From contig NZ_CANLOB010000001.1 in assembly GCF_947492815.1 (NCBI RefSeq), positions 434,001 through 498,000 of the forward strand: a stretch of DNA of 64,000 bases. The letters run 5' to 3'. Origin of the DNA: an uncultured Dokdonia sp. GTDB taxonomy: Bacteria > Bacteroidota > Bacteroidia > Flavobacteriales > Flavobacteriaceae. Below, piece by piece: positions 1 through 8,500 of the stretch. The translations under genes were made by a program, and so were the position numbers. Every line of letters begins with the position of its first letter. Position 1 is the first letter of the stretch. The notes below the pieces were generated by a model. It did not search any database. It was not told where the DNA came from and saw only the letters and a list, made by a program, of their open reading frames with translations.

Positions 1-1637
1 TATTAGTTGTATTACTTTCATATACTGCATTTTCCCAAATTACTATAACCAATATTAGTTCATATCAAGTTTTTCAACGAAACGGTACAGGAAATGCAGA
101 TATTCCAATAGAAGGCACTTATAGTGGAACACCTGAAAGCATTGAAGCGAGGTGGAATAGCAATGATGTTTGGACAACATTAAGTATTAATGATTCTGAA
201 ACATTTTCAGGAACTTTAGTAGATCAAAACCAAGGTCAGGGAACACTAGAGATTCGATTTTCTAATGATCCTCTTATTGAAAGTTCTATAGAGTATGTAG
301 GTGTTGGCGATATCTTTATTATTGCTGGGCAAAGTAATGCTTCTGGTAGAGGCCTGACATTGAATAATTACTCGCATCCAAGTTTAAAAGCTACGTTATT
401 TGGTAATGATGATGTTTGGAAAGAGCTCTCCGACGCTTCAGATAGTCACATAGGTCAAGTAGATGAAGTGAGTATAGATTATATAGCAGCAGGTTCTGTA
501 TGGCCTCTGATTGCTACAGACATTATGGAAGTAGAAAATATTCCTGTAGCTTTTATTCCAACAGCTCAAGGAGGAACACGAGTTATTCAATGGCAGCCGG
601 GAGATGATCATTTTGATCCGTCTACTTTATACGGGTCAATGAGTAGGCGTATTCAGGCAATTGGAGGAAAAATAAAAGGAATTTTATTTTTTCAGGGAGA
701 ATCTGATGCGCAAATGAATACAACACAAATGGATTATGAAGATTTACTGAACAACTATGTAAACACTGTTGTTTCAGATTTCCCAGGAGTTAGTGTAATT
801 GTAGGGCAGATTGGACAAGCAAATTTTGATGATCTTGATCCTATTAGGGCTGCGCAAATTAATGTAGCTAATTCTAATATCAATGCTCATATTGGACCTG
901 CGACCTATGATATAAATTTATCTGATGAAGAAGGAGACACACTTCATTATAAATCAGACAATGATATACAAGAGTTTGCTAGAAGATGGTTTATGGCGAT
1001 TAATAATACGTACTACAGGGGTACAAACGGATATGGCCCTATCGTTATCACTGATGATGTTTCTTATAATCTGACAGAAAACAAGATTACGGTTCCGTTT
1101 AGCGGTAATACTTCTCCTGTTATTAATGAAGCATCTACAGTGACTGTAAATTCTTTTGATTTAATGAATGATAATATTGCTATATCTATTTCTTCTATTT
1201 CTATCACTAATAATAGTATAGAAATCACTCCTACATCTGTATTAGATGTTAATCAACCTATTACATTATCTTATGCTTCGTTAAACAAAGGGGTGGATGC
1301 AGCTATTTACGATATTGAAAATCTTCCTGCACAAAATTTCTACAATTTAGCTGTTCCTTTAGATGAGGAATTATCTACATCAAGCTTTTCAAAAAACAAT
1401 CTTTCTATATATCCAAATCCAGTACAAGAATCGGTATTTCTTTCTTTTGACCCTTCTGTTAATGAAGAAATTACATTGAAACTATATGCTAGCACTGGTC
1501 AATTAATTATCACTAAAACTGCTCATACTAATGACCATACACTAGAAATAGACACATCAATACTACATTCAGGAATCTACTACTTGCACTTTCTAACAGA
1601 AGCAACTCAGGAAGTGAAAAAAATTATAAAGTATTAA
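1..1637 (+). CDS. Secreted SGNH/SASA-type carbohydrate esterase, 5' end outside window
   Basis: The frame is open from base 3 with no stop, and its first residues (LVVLLSYTAFSQ) look like the end of a signal peptide, so the true start lies just left of the window. The TTG at 360 is internal. The block IFIIAGQSNASG (about bases 309-345) carries the GQSN nucleophile motif of the sialate O-acetylesterase/SASA branch of SGNH hydrolases. FFQGESDA matches the family's QGES block, and GDTLHY fits the late Asp-x-x-His pair. Roughly the last 80 residues, starting near SIYPNP, form a type IX secretion (Por) sorting domain. I infer a secreted or surface-bound deacetylase acting on a polysaccharide. The exact substrate cannot be read from the sequence. 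Confidence 0.88.
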   Translation, partial: LVVLLSYTAFSQITITNISSYQVFQRNGTGNADIPIEGTYSGTPESIEARWNSNDVWTTLSINDSETFSGTLVDQNQGQGTLEIRFSNDPLIESSIEYVGVGDIFIIAGQSNASGRGLTLNNYSHPSLKATLFGNDDVWKELSDASDSHIGQVDEVSIDYIAAGSVWPLIATDIMEVENIPVAFIPTAQGGTRVIQWQPGDDHFDPSTLYGSMSRRIQAIGGKIKGILFFQGESDAQMNTTQMDYEDLLNNYVNTVVSDFPGVSVIVGQIGQANFDDLDPIRAAQINVANSNINAHIGPATYDINLSDEEGDTLHYKSDNDIQEFARRWFMAINNTYYRGTNGYGPIVITDDVSYNLTENKITVPFSGNTSPVINEASTVTVNSFDLMNDNIAISISSISITNNSIEITPTSVLDVNQPITLSYASLNKGVDAAIYDIENLPAQNFYNLAVPLDEELSTSSFSKNNLSIYPNPVQESVFLSFDPSVNEEITLKLYASTGQLIITKTAHTNDHTLEIDTSILHSGIYYLHFLTEATQEVKKIIKY

Positions 1638-1694
1638 CGTACCTAATTCCTATACATAAGGTTTCCTAGATCAAATTGAATACCACTTGCTGTA

Positions 1695-1913
1695 TTATAA
1701 ATTAATTAGTCTTTCTTTAATGGCCTCATAATTTTTAACAGTTATAAACTTAGAAAAGTTAATTACTAATTTTTCATTATCATAAATGGGTTGTAACACT
1801 TGTAGCTCAGTATTAGTTACGTGTAATGTTTTAGAGAGTCCGTGGTAATTTCTTAAAAGCGGCACTACAAAATCATCATTTTCTGTTTGCATTTCAAAGT
1901 TTATTTGGCACAT
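1695..1913 (-). CDS. Small hypothetical protein (72 aa)
   Basis: A 72-residue frame with an ATG start, converging on the esterase gene. I do not recognise it. It is mildly acidic in its N-terminal half, has one Cys near the N terminus and no signal peptide or membrane segment. It lies downstream of a minus-strand terminator, so it would need its own promoter in 1914-1995, where I see no clear TAnnTTTG box. Coding is plausible but unproven. Confidence 0.45.
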   Translation of the reverse strand: MCQINFEMQTENDDFVVPLLRNYHGLSKTLHVTNTELQVLQPIYDNEKLVINFSKFITVKNYEAIKERLINL

Positions 1914-1998
1914 TTTTTATTCATTTATGATTATTTTTAGCCTACTGTTTATCAGTATCTTCAGCAAAAAGTTTTATATCTAGAGAATGAATAGGCAT

Positions 1999-2023
1999 AA
2001 AAAAACCTCTCATTTCTGAGAGG
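1999..2023 (-). terminator. Intrinsic terminator of the nitronate monooxygenase-like gene
   Basis: Seven-base-pair stem CCTCTCA/TGAGAGG (2006-2012 with 2017-2023) with a 4-nt loop. It is followed on the minus strand by seven T (A-run 1999-2005). It lies about 100 bases past the stop of the upstream minus-strand gene. Confidence 0.8.
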
Positions 2024-2066
2024 CTGTTATTTTGACAAAAGCATACGTAATTAGTACTTCTATCTA

Positions 2067-2082
2067 TTTTTTCGCGAAAGCG
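2067..2082. repeat. AFAKA palindrome, intergenic variant (13/16)
   Basis: Core TTTCGCGAAA plus an intact right arm (AAAGCG); the left arm is degraded to TTT. It sits between the stop codon at 2124 and the terminator at 1999-2023, so it would be in the 3' untranslated region of the minus-strand gene. Confidence 0.7.
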
Positions 2083-2123
2083 TACTTCTTTTTTAAAGCA
2101 TTATAAAAGATTAGTGATTACTT

Positions 2124-3074
2124 TTAAATAAATCGCTTAATGATTTCTTTAACAGGTTCAATAGCTGTTGTTTTTTCTATAGAAGGTCCTGCCACCCATA
2201 CAGTCTTGTATGTTGCTCCTTGAGCTGCTTTTGTAGTGTCGCGCATTCCTTTAGCAAAACGGATCATTTTTACCCACTTTTTGAGCTTTTTATTTTTGTT
2301 AAGAATACTTTCTAACCATGTTTGCTCAGTACCTATTTTTTGAACATAGGGCGTATTAATCACGGTACAAGGTGTTCCTGATATTTTCTGAGTCATCACA
2401 ATATCATCAGCACCATAATCTACACAGGCTTGTTTGTATTCTTGAGAAACGGGTGCTTCTTCACTAGCAATAAAAGGACTTCCTATGCTTGCACCTATTG
2501 CGCCATAAGAGATCATATTATCAAGGTCTTTCTTATCTGCAATACCTCCGGCAGAAATCACTGGGATGGTACAATTTTCATTCAATTCTTTAATTAATGC
2601 TTCTGGGGTAGCATCACCTCTATGTCCTCCTGCTTGATTATTTACAGCTACTAAAGCATCACAGCCCATAGCTTCTACTTTTTTAGAGTATGCAAGATCT
2701 ACGACATCACAAAACACTTTAATTCCTTTAGGTTTTGCACTCTCTATCACTTGTCTTGGACTTCCTAACGAAGTAATAATAAAATCAACGCCTAATTCAC
2801 AAGCAGCTTCTAACTGTGCTGGATATTTTAAATTTGATTTATTGACAATAAGGTTAATTCCAAAGGCGCCTCCTGGGACTTTTGCAGCTTTCAATTGTGT
2901 AATTGCCTCCTTTAGTTCTTCTATGGTTCTATAATTAAGTGCAGGAACACAAGCCGCAATACCAGACTCCATTCCAGCGGTAAGCATCGCTACATTAGAC
3001 ACCAAAAACATAGGCGCCATAATAATAGGATACTTTATATCAAGAAGTTCTGTAAGTGGTGTTTTCTGGGTCAT
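2124..3074 (-). CDS. Nitronate monooxygenase / 2-nitropropane dioxygenase-like flavoenzyme
   Basis: A 316-residue TIM-barrel protein of the NMO/FabK-like FMN family. Visible family blocks are the N-terminal YPIIMAPM (15-22), AGGHRG (148-153), the phosphate-binding PVISAGGIAD (171-180) and GASIGSPF (194-201). The family oxidises alkyl nitronates or serves as an enoyl-ACP reductase (FabK); without structure-based residues I keep the general name. It is cytoplasmic. It is transcribed alone: two overlapping TAnnTTTG boxes lie at 3094-3109 upstream and an intrinsic terminator downstream. Confidence 0.85.
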   Translation of the reverse strand: MTQKTPLTELLDIKYPIIMAPMFLVSNVAMLTAGMESGIAACVPALNYRTIEELKEAITQLKAAKVPGGAFGINLIVNKSNLKYPAQLEAACELGVDFIITSLGSPRQVIESAKPKGIKVFCDVVDLAYSKKVEAMGCDALVAVNNQAGGHRGDATPEALIKELNENCTIPVISAGGIADKKDLDNMISYGAIGASIGSPFIASEEAPVSQEYKQACVDYGADDIVMTQKISGTPCTVINTPYVQKIGTEQTWLESILNKNKKLKKWVKMIRFAKGMRDTTKAAQGATYKTVWVAGPSIEKTTAIEPVKEIIKRFI

Positions 3075-3093
3075 ACCTATGGATTTATGTATT

Positions 3094-3109
3094 CAAAGAT
3101 ACAAAAATA
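3094..3109 (-). promoter_or_regulatory. Two adjacent -7 promoter boxes (TAnnTTTG)
   Basis: On the minus strand TATTTTTG (3102-3109) is followed directly by TATCTTTG (3094-3101). Both match the Bacteroidota sigma-70 -7 consensus TAnnTTTG, about 20-30 bases upstream of the gene that starts at 3074. Confidence 0.6.
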
Positions 3110-3127
3110 GTATGCATGCATAACAAA

Positions 3128-4141
3128 TTATAGCAAACTCATTAATCTATCTACGATCGTTTGAGGTGTGATGGTACGCATAACCTCTTCATATCCTTCA
3201 GGGACTTTATGACCATAAATAGAAGTTGGAATGGCAGGATACTGATCTCTATCAGAAAGTAAACAATGTGCTTCTTGATACAAAGGCGCAAATCCAGCAT
3301 AAGGATGCGTTACTCCCCATACACTTACTGTAGGGACTCCATACATCGCTGCTAAATGCCCATTACCACTATCCATAGAAAGCATTGCGTCTAATTGAGC
3401 GATCAGATTAATTTCTTTAGGAAACCTCAAAACACCTGCTACAACTATAGCATTTTCACAATCTTCTGTAAGTGAATCTAGAACTTCTTTTTCATTAGGA
3501 GCACCAAATAAAAATAACTGTATTCCGGATTGTTGGTCTAATTTCTGAAGTACTTCTTTCATCAGATCTAACGGATATTGTTTTCCTTGATGTGCCGCAA
3601 AAGGTGCAATTCCAATAAGTTTCTTTTTCGTTTTACCTACGATTTCAATTACCTCTCTATCAATATTTGGTCTAGAAAGTATCTGAGGTATTATCTCCGA
3701 AAAACCTAATTGTTTAAAAACCTCAACATAGCGTTGTACAGTCGTTTTAAGGGGTTTGAAAAAAGAATTATTGGGAGATGTCAATGCCTTTTTTTCAGCT
3801 CTACCTTTATCTATCTTGGCATTTGGAAGTCTTAAAAAAAACCGCAACACCTTAGAGCGAAGTACATTATGCGTATCTGCTATATGTGTAATTCCTAGTT
3901 GTTTGAGTTCGCGAGAGAGTTTCCATATACCTACAATTCCTTTGTGGCGTGTATTGGTTTCGGCGGCTATAAAATGTACGTTAGGAATGGTGTCTATAAT
4001 AGCCTTAAAAAAAGGTTTTGACAGTACGGTAATTTTTGTTTCTGGGTACGCTTTCGCGAAAGCGTATATCACAGGAATTAACATCGCCACATCCCCCATA
4101 GCCGAAAGTCGAATGATAAGGATATGTTGTGGTTTTTGCAT
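3128..4141 (-). CDS. Glycosyltransferase family 9 (heptosyltransferase-like)
   Basis: A 337-residue GT9 protein, the family that adds heptose in LPS core assembly. RLSAMGDV (11-18) is the N-terminal family block, and the late DSGNGHLAA followed by VSVWG matches the nucleotide-sugar site. I chose the ATG at 4141. The frame stays open to 4189, but that extension would read through an inverted repeat, and the ATG at 4141 has an excellent ribosome binding site (GGAGGTGATCC, 4143-4153). A palindrome copy at 4049-4064 encodes AFAKA at 27-31, in the usual helix after the GDV motif. It lies downstream of the DUF4254 gene, its common neighbour in this group. Confidence 0.88.
   Translation of the reverse strand: MQKPQHILIIRLSAMGDVAMLIPVIYAFAKAYPETKITVLSKPFFKAIIDTIPNVHFIAAETNTRHKGIVGIWKLSRELKQLGITHIADTHNVLRSKVLRFFLRLPNAKIDKGRAEKKALTSPNNSFFKPLKTTVQRYVEVFKQLGFSEIIPQILSRPNIDREVIEIVGKTKKKLIGIAPFAAHQGKQYPLDLMKEVLQKLDQQSGIQLFLFGAPNEKEVLDSLTEDCENAIVVAGVLRFPKEINLIAQLDAMLSMDSGNGHLAAMYGVPTVSVWGVTHPYAGFAPLYQEAHCLLSDRDQYPAIPTSIYGHKVPEGYEEVMRTITPQTIVDRLMSLL
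4049..4064. repeat. AFAKA palindrome, perfect 16-mer
   Basis: Exact CGCTTTCGCGAAAGCG; with flanking TA on both sides the palindrome extends to 20 bp (4047-4066). It is read as AFAKA in the GT9 gene, where the family normally has a short helix before Tyr-Pro. Confidence 0.9.
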
Positions 4142-4142
4142 A

Positions 4143-4153
4143 GGATCACCTCC
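4143..4153 (-). promoter_or_regulatory. Extended Shine-Dalgarno of the GT9 gene
   Basis: On the minus strand GGAGGTGATCC is an 11-base complement to the 3' end of 16S rRNA, and 7 bases separate GGAGG from the ATG at 4141. It fixes the start of the GT9 gene. Such a strong site is unusual for a phylum that mostly lacks Shine-Dalgarno signals. Confidence 0.7.
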
Positions 4154-4162
4154 ACGTCTCCT

Positions 4163-4202
4163 CGAGCGCAGTCGAGAACCCAAGACCACTCGACTGCGCT
4201 CG
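4163..4202. repeat. Inverted repeat, dispersed family copy 1
   Basis: Perfect 14-bp arms CGAGCGCAGTCGAG (4163-4176) and its complement (4189-4202) around a 12-nt loop, in the gap between the DUF4254 stop and the GT9 start. The same sequence recurs at 56811-56877. Confidence 0.85.
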
Positions 4203-4211
4203 AACGGACAA

Positions 4212-4823
4212 TTACTTTTTAATATTACGAAGTACAGGGTTTAGCTCATCGTCATTATACATTTTCATTTGCTTGTATACCTTCATATACTTATCACCAT
4301 GTGCGATATCACTTAATAGCGTGTCGATAGCCGTAGATAAATCAGCACGTTGCTCAATAAGGACATCTAATTTTGTTTTGCAGGCATCACGATGTTCTTG
4401 AGAAGCATCTTCTCTAGTAGCCTCTTCATGCATATGAAATACTTTAAGCGCAAGAATAGATAAACGATCTATTCCCCATGCTGGGCTTTCTGTATTTATG
4501 GTTGCATTTTCTTTAACTTTTACGTCCTTATATTTATCTAGAAAATAGCTATCTATATACTCCACCATATCTGTACGGTCTTGATTAGAAGCATCTATTT
4601 TACGTTTTAAAGTAAGAGCAGCCACAGGATCTATTTGAGGATCACGAATAATATCTTCATAATGCCATTGTACAGTATCAATCCAACATTTACGATATAA
4701 AAGATGAGAAATTACATCTTCGTTTTTGTTATACTTATTTTCAAAAGCTTGATCTACCGTATTGATAATATGGTAATTTTCTATTGCTTCTCTAAAAATA
4801 CGGTTTGCTTTGTCTGTAAACAT
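4212..4823 (-). CDS. DUF4254 family protein
   Basis: A 203-residue, mostly helical cytoplasmic protein with no signal peptide. The N-terminal pattern (a helix, then a short ISHLLYRKCWIDTVQWHYED block) and overall length fit DUF4254, a Bacteroidota family of unknown function. It starts 5 bases after the adenine methylase stop, so the two are probably co-transcribed, and the GT9 gene follows after a repeat-bearing gap. The adjacency to GT9 suggests a role around LPS glycosylation, but that is inference. Confidence 0.75.
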   Translation of the reverse strand: MFTDKANRIFREAIENYHIINTVDQAFENKYNKNEDVISHLLYRKCWIDTVQWHYEDIIRDPQIDPVAALTLKRKIDASNQDRTDMVEYIDSYFLDKYKDVKVKENATINTESPAWGIDRLSILALKVFHMHEEATREDASQEHRDACKTKLDVLIEQRADLSTAIDTLLSDIAHGDKYMKVYKQMKMYNDDELNPVLRNIKK

Positions 4824-4828
4824 AGTTC

Positions 4829-5818
4829 TTACTTTTCTAAAATGTGTAAATATTCTGTAGTACGCTTGGCTTTATGCTTTCTATTCATATCTGCTTTAAA
4901 ACGCTTGTAATCTGTGGTAGCAAGGTCATATTTTCCATAACGTTGCATTACCTTTCTTACAATGTCTGGAGGCATTAGTCCCTCATTATTATAGCTTAAA
5001 AAAATGTATTTAAATTGTGCATTTTTTATGAGTTCTTCAAAAGCGGCTACTACTTTTACGCTACTACAATAGGCGCTCCTTTCATAGTTACGTAAACCTG
5101 TTTTTCCTCTGGGTGCAAAGGTATCATATTTTGCAATAGTATTTAGTATATGATAGTTTGAGCCATACTGCCTCACATTATACGGAGGATCAAGATATAA
5201 AATGTCTCCTTCTATTTTTTTTACAAGTGCATTTCCATCTTCTTGAAATACCATATGACTATTAGGCGTTGTATCAAAACATGCCGGTTCCAATAGTATA
5301 GGAATTGCTGCTGCCACTTTAATTTTTTTTAAAAATGCGCCGTATACAGAAGCTGTATTTGCAATTTTATCAGCACTTTCTATCAATGAAGCCAGTAATA
5401 AAAAATAAGTGTCTTCTGTAATGACTTGGTTTTGTTTCCAAGTTTCTATTTTTTGGCGAATTGCGTCAATTTTTTGTGCATTTTCTTTTGAAAAGTACAA
5501 ACGATCACTATCACCTCCTTCTCCATAATGTGTAAATATAAAACCAGGAGTGCCTTTTATGGTATTGAGTTCTTGAAAATATGATTCAATATTAAGTTCT
5601 TTATGATTCCCAATATAATTTCTGTTTAAAACATAGCTATAATATTCCAGATCATTTGCAATAACAGACTTTACAATAGATTTGAAATTGCGCCCTACAC
5701 TTCCTGTTCCTGCAAATAGATCGCAGAATGTTTTTTGACTTAAATCATCTCCACAGACTTCTTTTACAGTTGTTTTTATAAAATCAGAGAGTCTATGTTT
5801 TGATCCTATGTAATTCAT
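4829..5818 (-). CDS. Adenine-specific DNA methyltransferase, D12/Dam class
   Basis: A 329-residue N6-adenine methyltransferase. The opening NYIGSKHRL is the usual D12-class start, DLFAGTGSVG (33-42) is the SAM-binding motif I, and DPPY (200-203) is the catalytic motif IV, in the order expected for the alpha/Dam class. No restriction endonuclease gene is adjacent; the neighbours are a cell-envelope gene pair and a membrane protein. It may therefore be an orphan (regulatory or protective) methylase. A TAnnTTTG box (5864-5871) and an 8-bp inverted repeat (5833-5854) lie upstream. The recognition sequence cannot be predicted from what I see. Confidence 0.88.
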   Translation of the reverse strand: MNYIGSKHRLSDFIKTTVKEVCGDDLSQKTFCDLFAGTGSVGRNFKSIVKSVIANDLEYYSYVLNRNYIGNHKELNIESYFQELNTIKGTPGFIFTHYGEGGDSDRLYFSKENAQKIDAIRQKIETWKQNQVITEDTYFLLLASLIESADKIANTASVYGAFLKKIKVAAAIPILLEPACFDTTPNSHMVFQEDGNALVKKIEGDILYLDPPYNVRQYGSNYHILNTIAKYDTFAPRGKTGLRNYERSAYCSSVKVVAAFEELIKNAQFKYIFLSYNNEGLMPPDIVRKVMQRYGKYDLATTDYKRFKADMNRKHKAKRTTEYLHILEK

Positions 5819-5832
5819 GGTGTTTCCTAGAT

Positions 5833-5854
5833 ACTATATCTTAGGTGATATAGT
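5833..5854. repeat. Operator-like inverted repeat upstream of the methylase gene
   Basis: Arms ACTATATC (5833-5840) and GATATAGT (5847-5854) with a 6-nt spacer, between the -7 box and the methylase start, within the expected 5' leader. It could bind a repressor or form a weak hairpin. Confidence 0.5.
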
Positions 5855-5863
5855 TACGGGCTG

Positions 5864-5871
5864 CAAATGTA
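5864..5871 (-). promoter_or_regulatory. -7 promoter box of the methylase operon
   Basis: TACATTTG on the minus strand, matching TAnnTTTG, about 46 bases upstream of the methylase ATG at 5818. Confidence 0.55.
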
Positions 5872-5905
5872 AGGAGTTCCTATATTCTATCATGTATATG
5901 CGTGA

Positions 5906-6832
5906 CTATGATAAAAAATAATGCGTAAAAGGTAGTAACACGACAATCCATAGTAGAAATTCTTTAAAAAATTTTCCAGAGGCATTTTCAAGATAATTTG
6001 TCATTATAATCGCTAAAGGGATTAGGAAAAAATACCATTCGGCTCCCGTTTTATTATTTGTAATAATCACAACAGTTACTGCGATAATCGCCATAAAAAT
6101 AACCAATAAGTATAAGGGTCTTTGTGCGATAACTGCTCTTTTTGAATCCTGTATATACCTAGGAATAGTCCATAAAAAAAGTGTTGAAAAAACAGCTATA
6201 GGAACTAATAATGTCAATGATGTGTATGAAGAAAAGTCAAAAGAAAAATCGTCTATAATGGTAAGTATAAAAGATTGGTCTTCTCCTATAAAAATAACAT
6301 AGCAAGTACATAATACCCCTACACAAATAATAGCAAGCAATGGAATAAACCAATATCTTAAGATAGTACTTCCATAAAATAATAGTCCTGCTAGTAATAG
6401 AATAGAAAATGTGCTTGTCCAAAAATAAGTGATGGTTGCAAGGCATAACCAAAGACCTGCGTCAAACAATTTACGCTCCATATGCAACCCAGATCTAAAA
6501 CTGAGTATACGTCGCATTGCTAACATCACAAACACCCCTGCAATGATAATGTTAGGTGTCTGTAACGCTACTGGTAGCGTAGAAGCAAAGGAAGCAAATA
6601 ATAAAATTCTATAAGATGTTCTCTTAGTCAGTTCATTTTTTTGAGATACAAAATTTAGTATAAATAGTGTCATAATAAACAACAACCATATCCCTAAAAC
6701 TTGTAAAAACCCTTTCCATGTAAAGTCACCAAAAAACAGTTGATTATTTGCCGTAAAGTAACTTATAGACATATATACCAAAACAATAATGGTATGTATA
6801 GGCTTTGATGTGCTAAAAAAGCTTGTGAGCAT
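5906..6832 (-). CDS. DUF6427 family polytopic membrane protein
   Basis: A 308-residue protein of about eight to ten hydrophobic membrane segments with short loops. The opening (MLTSFFSTSKPIHTI) and overall hydropathy match the flavobacterial family DUF6427, whose function is unknown. It is divergent from the DUF6341 gene, a pairing I recall from related genomes. There are no catalytic motifs. Confidence 0.65.
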   Translation of the reverse strand: MLTSFFSTSKPIHTIIVLVYMSISYFTANNQLFFGDFTWKGFLQVLGIWLLFIMTLFILNFVSQKNELTKRTSYRILLFASFASTLPVALQTPNIIIAGVFVMLAMRRILSFRSGLHMERKLFDAGLWLCLATITYFWTSTFSILLLAGLLFYGSTILRYWFIPLLAIICVGVLCTCYVIFIGEDQSFILTIIDDFSFDFSSYTSLTLLVPIAVFSTLFLWTIPRYIQDSKRAVIAQRPLYLLVIFMAIIAVTVVIITNNKTGAEWYFFLIPLAIIMTNYLENASGKFFKEFLLWIVVLLPFTHYFLS

Positions 6833-6853
6833 AGGTGGTTTTTTCTATTTTTG
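6822..6853 (+). promoter_or_regulatory. Promoter of the DUF6341 gene
   Basis: The -7 box TATTTTTG (6846-6853) is preceded by CTTG (6822-6825) with 20 bases between, which fits the Bacteroidota -33/-7 arrangement. Its -33 element lies inside the start of the divergent DUF6427 gene. Confidence 0.65.
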
Positions 6854-6918
6854 CGCTATCGTAGTAAATAATATAACTACGTATAGCTAAGATACCATTA
6901 TTGTAAACATACGAACTT

Positions 6919-7182
6919 ATGAGTTTGACAGGATTTTTTGAAGGAATTCAAGCATTTGCAGAAGAAACATTATTTGCACCGTTTAACGCTCTTGCTGAAA
7001 CAGAATTAACAAACTGGTGGGGTGCAAACGGCATCAACTGGATATTTATGATTATTTGTTGTGTAGCCATTGGTTACTGGATGCGTCAACTTGTAGATCA
7101 TAATAAAGAAGGTGAAGAGAGACGAGACGCCATCTCTCATGGTTTCTTAGGCAAAGACAGTAATTTAGAACACGAATTATAG
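6919..7182 (+). CDS. DUF6341 family small membrane protein
   Basis: An 87-residue protein with an amphipathic N-terminal part ending in NWWGANGINW and one membrane helix (about residues 38-54), then a charged cytoplasmic-looking tail. This fits the flavobacterial DUF6341 family of unknown function. Its stop codon overlaps the convergent purD stop. Confidence 0.7.
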   Translation: MSLTGFFEGIQAFAEETLFAPFNALAETELTNWWGANGINWIFMIICCVAIGYWMRQLVDHNKEGEERRDAISHGFLGKDSNLEHEL

Positions 7183-8445
7183 GTCAAAACCTATATCTGT
7201 ACGATAATACATCCTATCAAAGTGTAGTTTTTCTATATTTTGATAGGATTTTTTTATGGCTTCTCTAAAGTTTGCATTAAAAGATGTAATTGCTATAACA
7301 CGACCTCCATTAGTGACAACAGCTTCGTTCTTATGTGTTGTTCCTGCATGAAACACAATACTATCCTCTATCGTTTCTATTCCTGTAATCACTTTTCCTT
7401 TCTCATAAGCTTCTGGGTATCCTCCTGAAACGAGCATAATTGTTGTCGCAGAACGCTCATCTATTTGTAATGACTGCTCAGCTAATTTTCCTTGAGAAAC
7501 TGCTTGAAACAAGGTTACCAAATCACTCTGAATACGTGGTAAAACCACCTCTGTCTCAGGATCTCCCATACGAACATTATACTCTATCACCTTAGGGTCA
7601 TCTCCTACTTTAATCAACCCTATAAACACAAATCCTTTATACTCTATCTCTTCTTTAGCAAGACCATTAATTGTAGGTTTTACAATTTGCTCTTCTATTT
7701 TTTGCATAAAAGCAACATCCACAAAAGGAACTGGACTTACAGCTCCCATTCCTCCTGTATTTAATCCTGTATCTCCTTCACCAATACGTTTGTAATCTTT
7801 GGCCGTTGGAAGAATTTTATAATCTTTTCCATCAGTAAGTACAAAAACACTTAACTCTATTCCATCAAGAAACTCTTCTATCACTACAGTTGTACTTGCA
7901 TCTCCAAACTTTCCGTCTAGCATATTGGCAAGTTCTATTTTAGCTTCTTCAATATTTTGAATAATTAATACCCCTTTTCCTGCTGCAAGACCATCTGCTT
8001 TTAATACATAAGGAGGTTGTAATGTTTCTAAAAACGCCTGACCTTCAGTAAGTGTTTCAGGAGTAAAACTTTGATATGCTGCTGTAGGAATTCCATGAGC
8101 CATCATAAATTCTTTAGCACGTTCCTTACTTCCTTCTAGCGTTGCCCCTTCTTTTGAAGGACCAATGACTGCTACATGTTTTAATGCCTCGTCTGATTTA
8201 AAAAAGTCATACACCCCTTGCACTAAAGGATCTTCTGGCCCTACAACAACCATCTCAATGTTTTCTTTAATCACTAGCGCTTTAATAGCTTCAAAATCTG
8301 TCACACCTACAGCAACATTAGTTGCTATTTGAGCTGTCCCTGCATTTCCAGGCGCTACAAACAAGTTATCACAAAGCTGACTTTGTGCCATTTTATATGC
8401 AAATGTGTGTTCTCTTCCTCCAGATCCTAAGATTAAAATATTCAT
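7177..8445 (-). CDS. purD: Phosphoribosylamine-glycine ligase (GAR synthetase)
   Basis: A 422-residue ATP-grasp enzyme of de novo purine synthesis, joining phosphoribosylamine and glycine. It begins with the typical NILILGSGGREH. KADGLAAGKGV is the ATP-binding loop, and NTGGMGA, EYNVRMGDPE and the C-terminal SGGYP segment are all in order. I chose the ATG at 8445 rather than 8466 because the family starts with M-N-I-L. The promoter at 8471-8500 agrees. Its stop overlaps that of the convergent DUF6341 gene by 6 bases. Confidence 0.97.
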   Translation of the reverse strand: MNILILGSGGREHTFAYKMAQSQLCDNLFVAPGNAGTAQIATNVAVGVTDFEAIKALVIKENIEMVVVGPEDPLVQGVYDFFKSDEALKHVAVIGPSKEGATLEGSKERAKEFMMAHGIPTAAYQSFTPETLTEGQAFLETLQPPYVLKADGLAAGKGVLIIQNIEEAKIELANMLDGKFGDASTTVVIEEFLDGIELSVFVLTDGKDYKILPTAKDYKRIGEGDTGLNTGGMGAVSPVPFVDVAFMQKIEEQIVKPTINGLAKEEIEYKGFVFIGLIKVGDDPKVIEYNVRMGDPETEVVLPRIQSDLVTLFQAVSQGKLAEQSLQIDERSATTIMLVSGGYPEAYEKGKVITGIETIEDSIVFHAGTTHKNEAVVTNGGRVIAITSFNANFREAIKKSYQNIEKLHFDRMYYRTDIGFDL

Positions 8446-8470
8446 TGAGTCGTGTTTTTGTATCAAAATA

Positions 8471-8500
8471 CAAAAGTAGTTTGTCTATACTTTTAGGGCA
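8471..8500 (-). promoter_or_regulatory. Promoter of purD
   Basis: On the minus strand, TTG at 8498-8500 and TACTTTTG at 8471-8478 are separated by 19 bases, matching the Bacteroidota -33/-7 pattern. Transcription would start about 20 bases before the ATG at 8445. Confidence 0.65.

Noticed and set aside
3756..4244. 162-codon plus-strand frame opposite the GT9 gene
   Set aside because: It lies antisense to a clear GT9 gene and has no recognisable domain.
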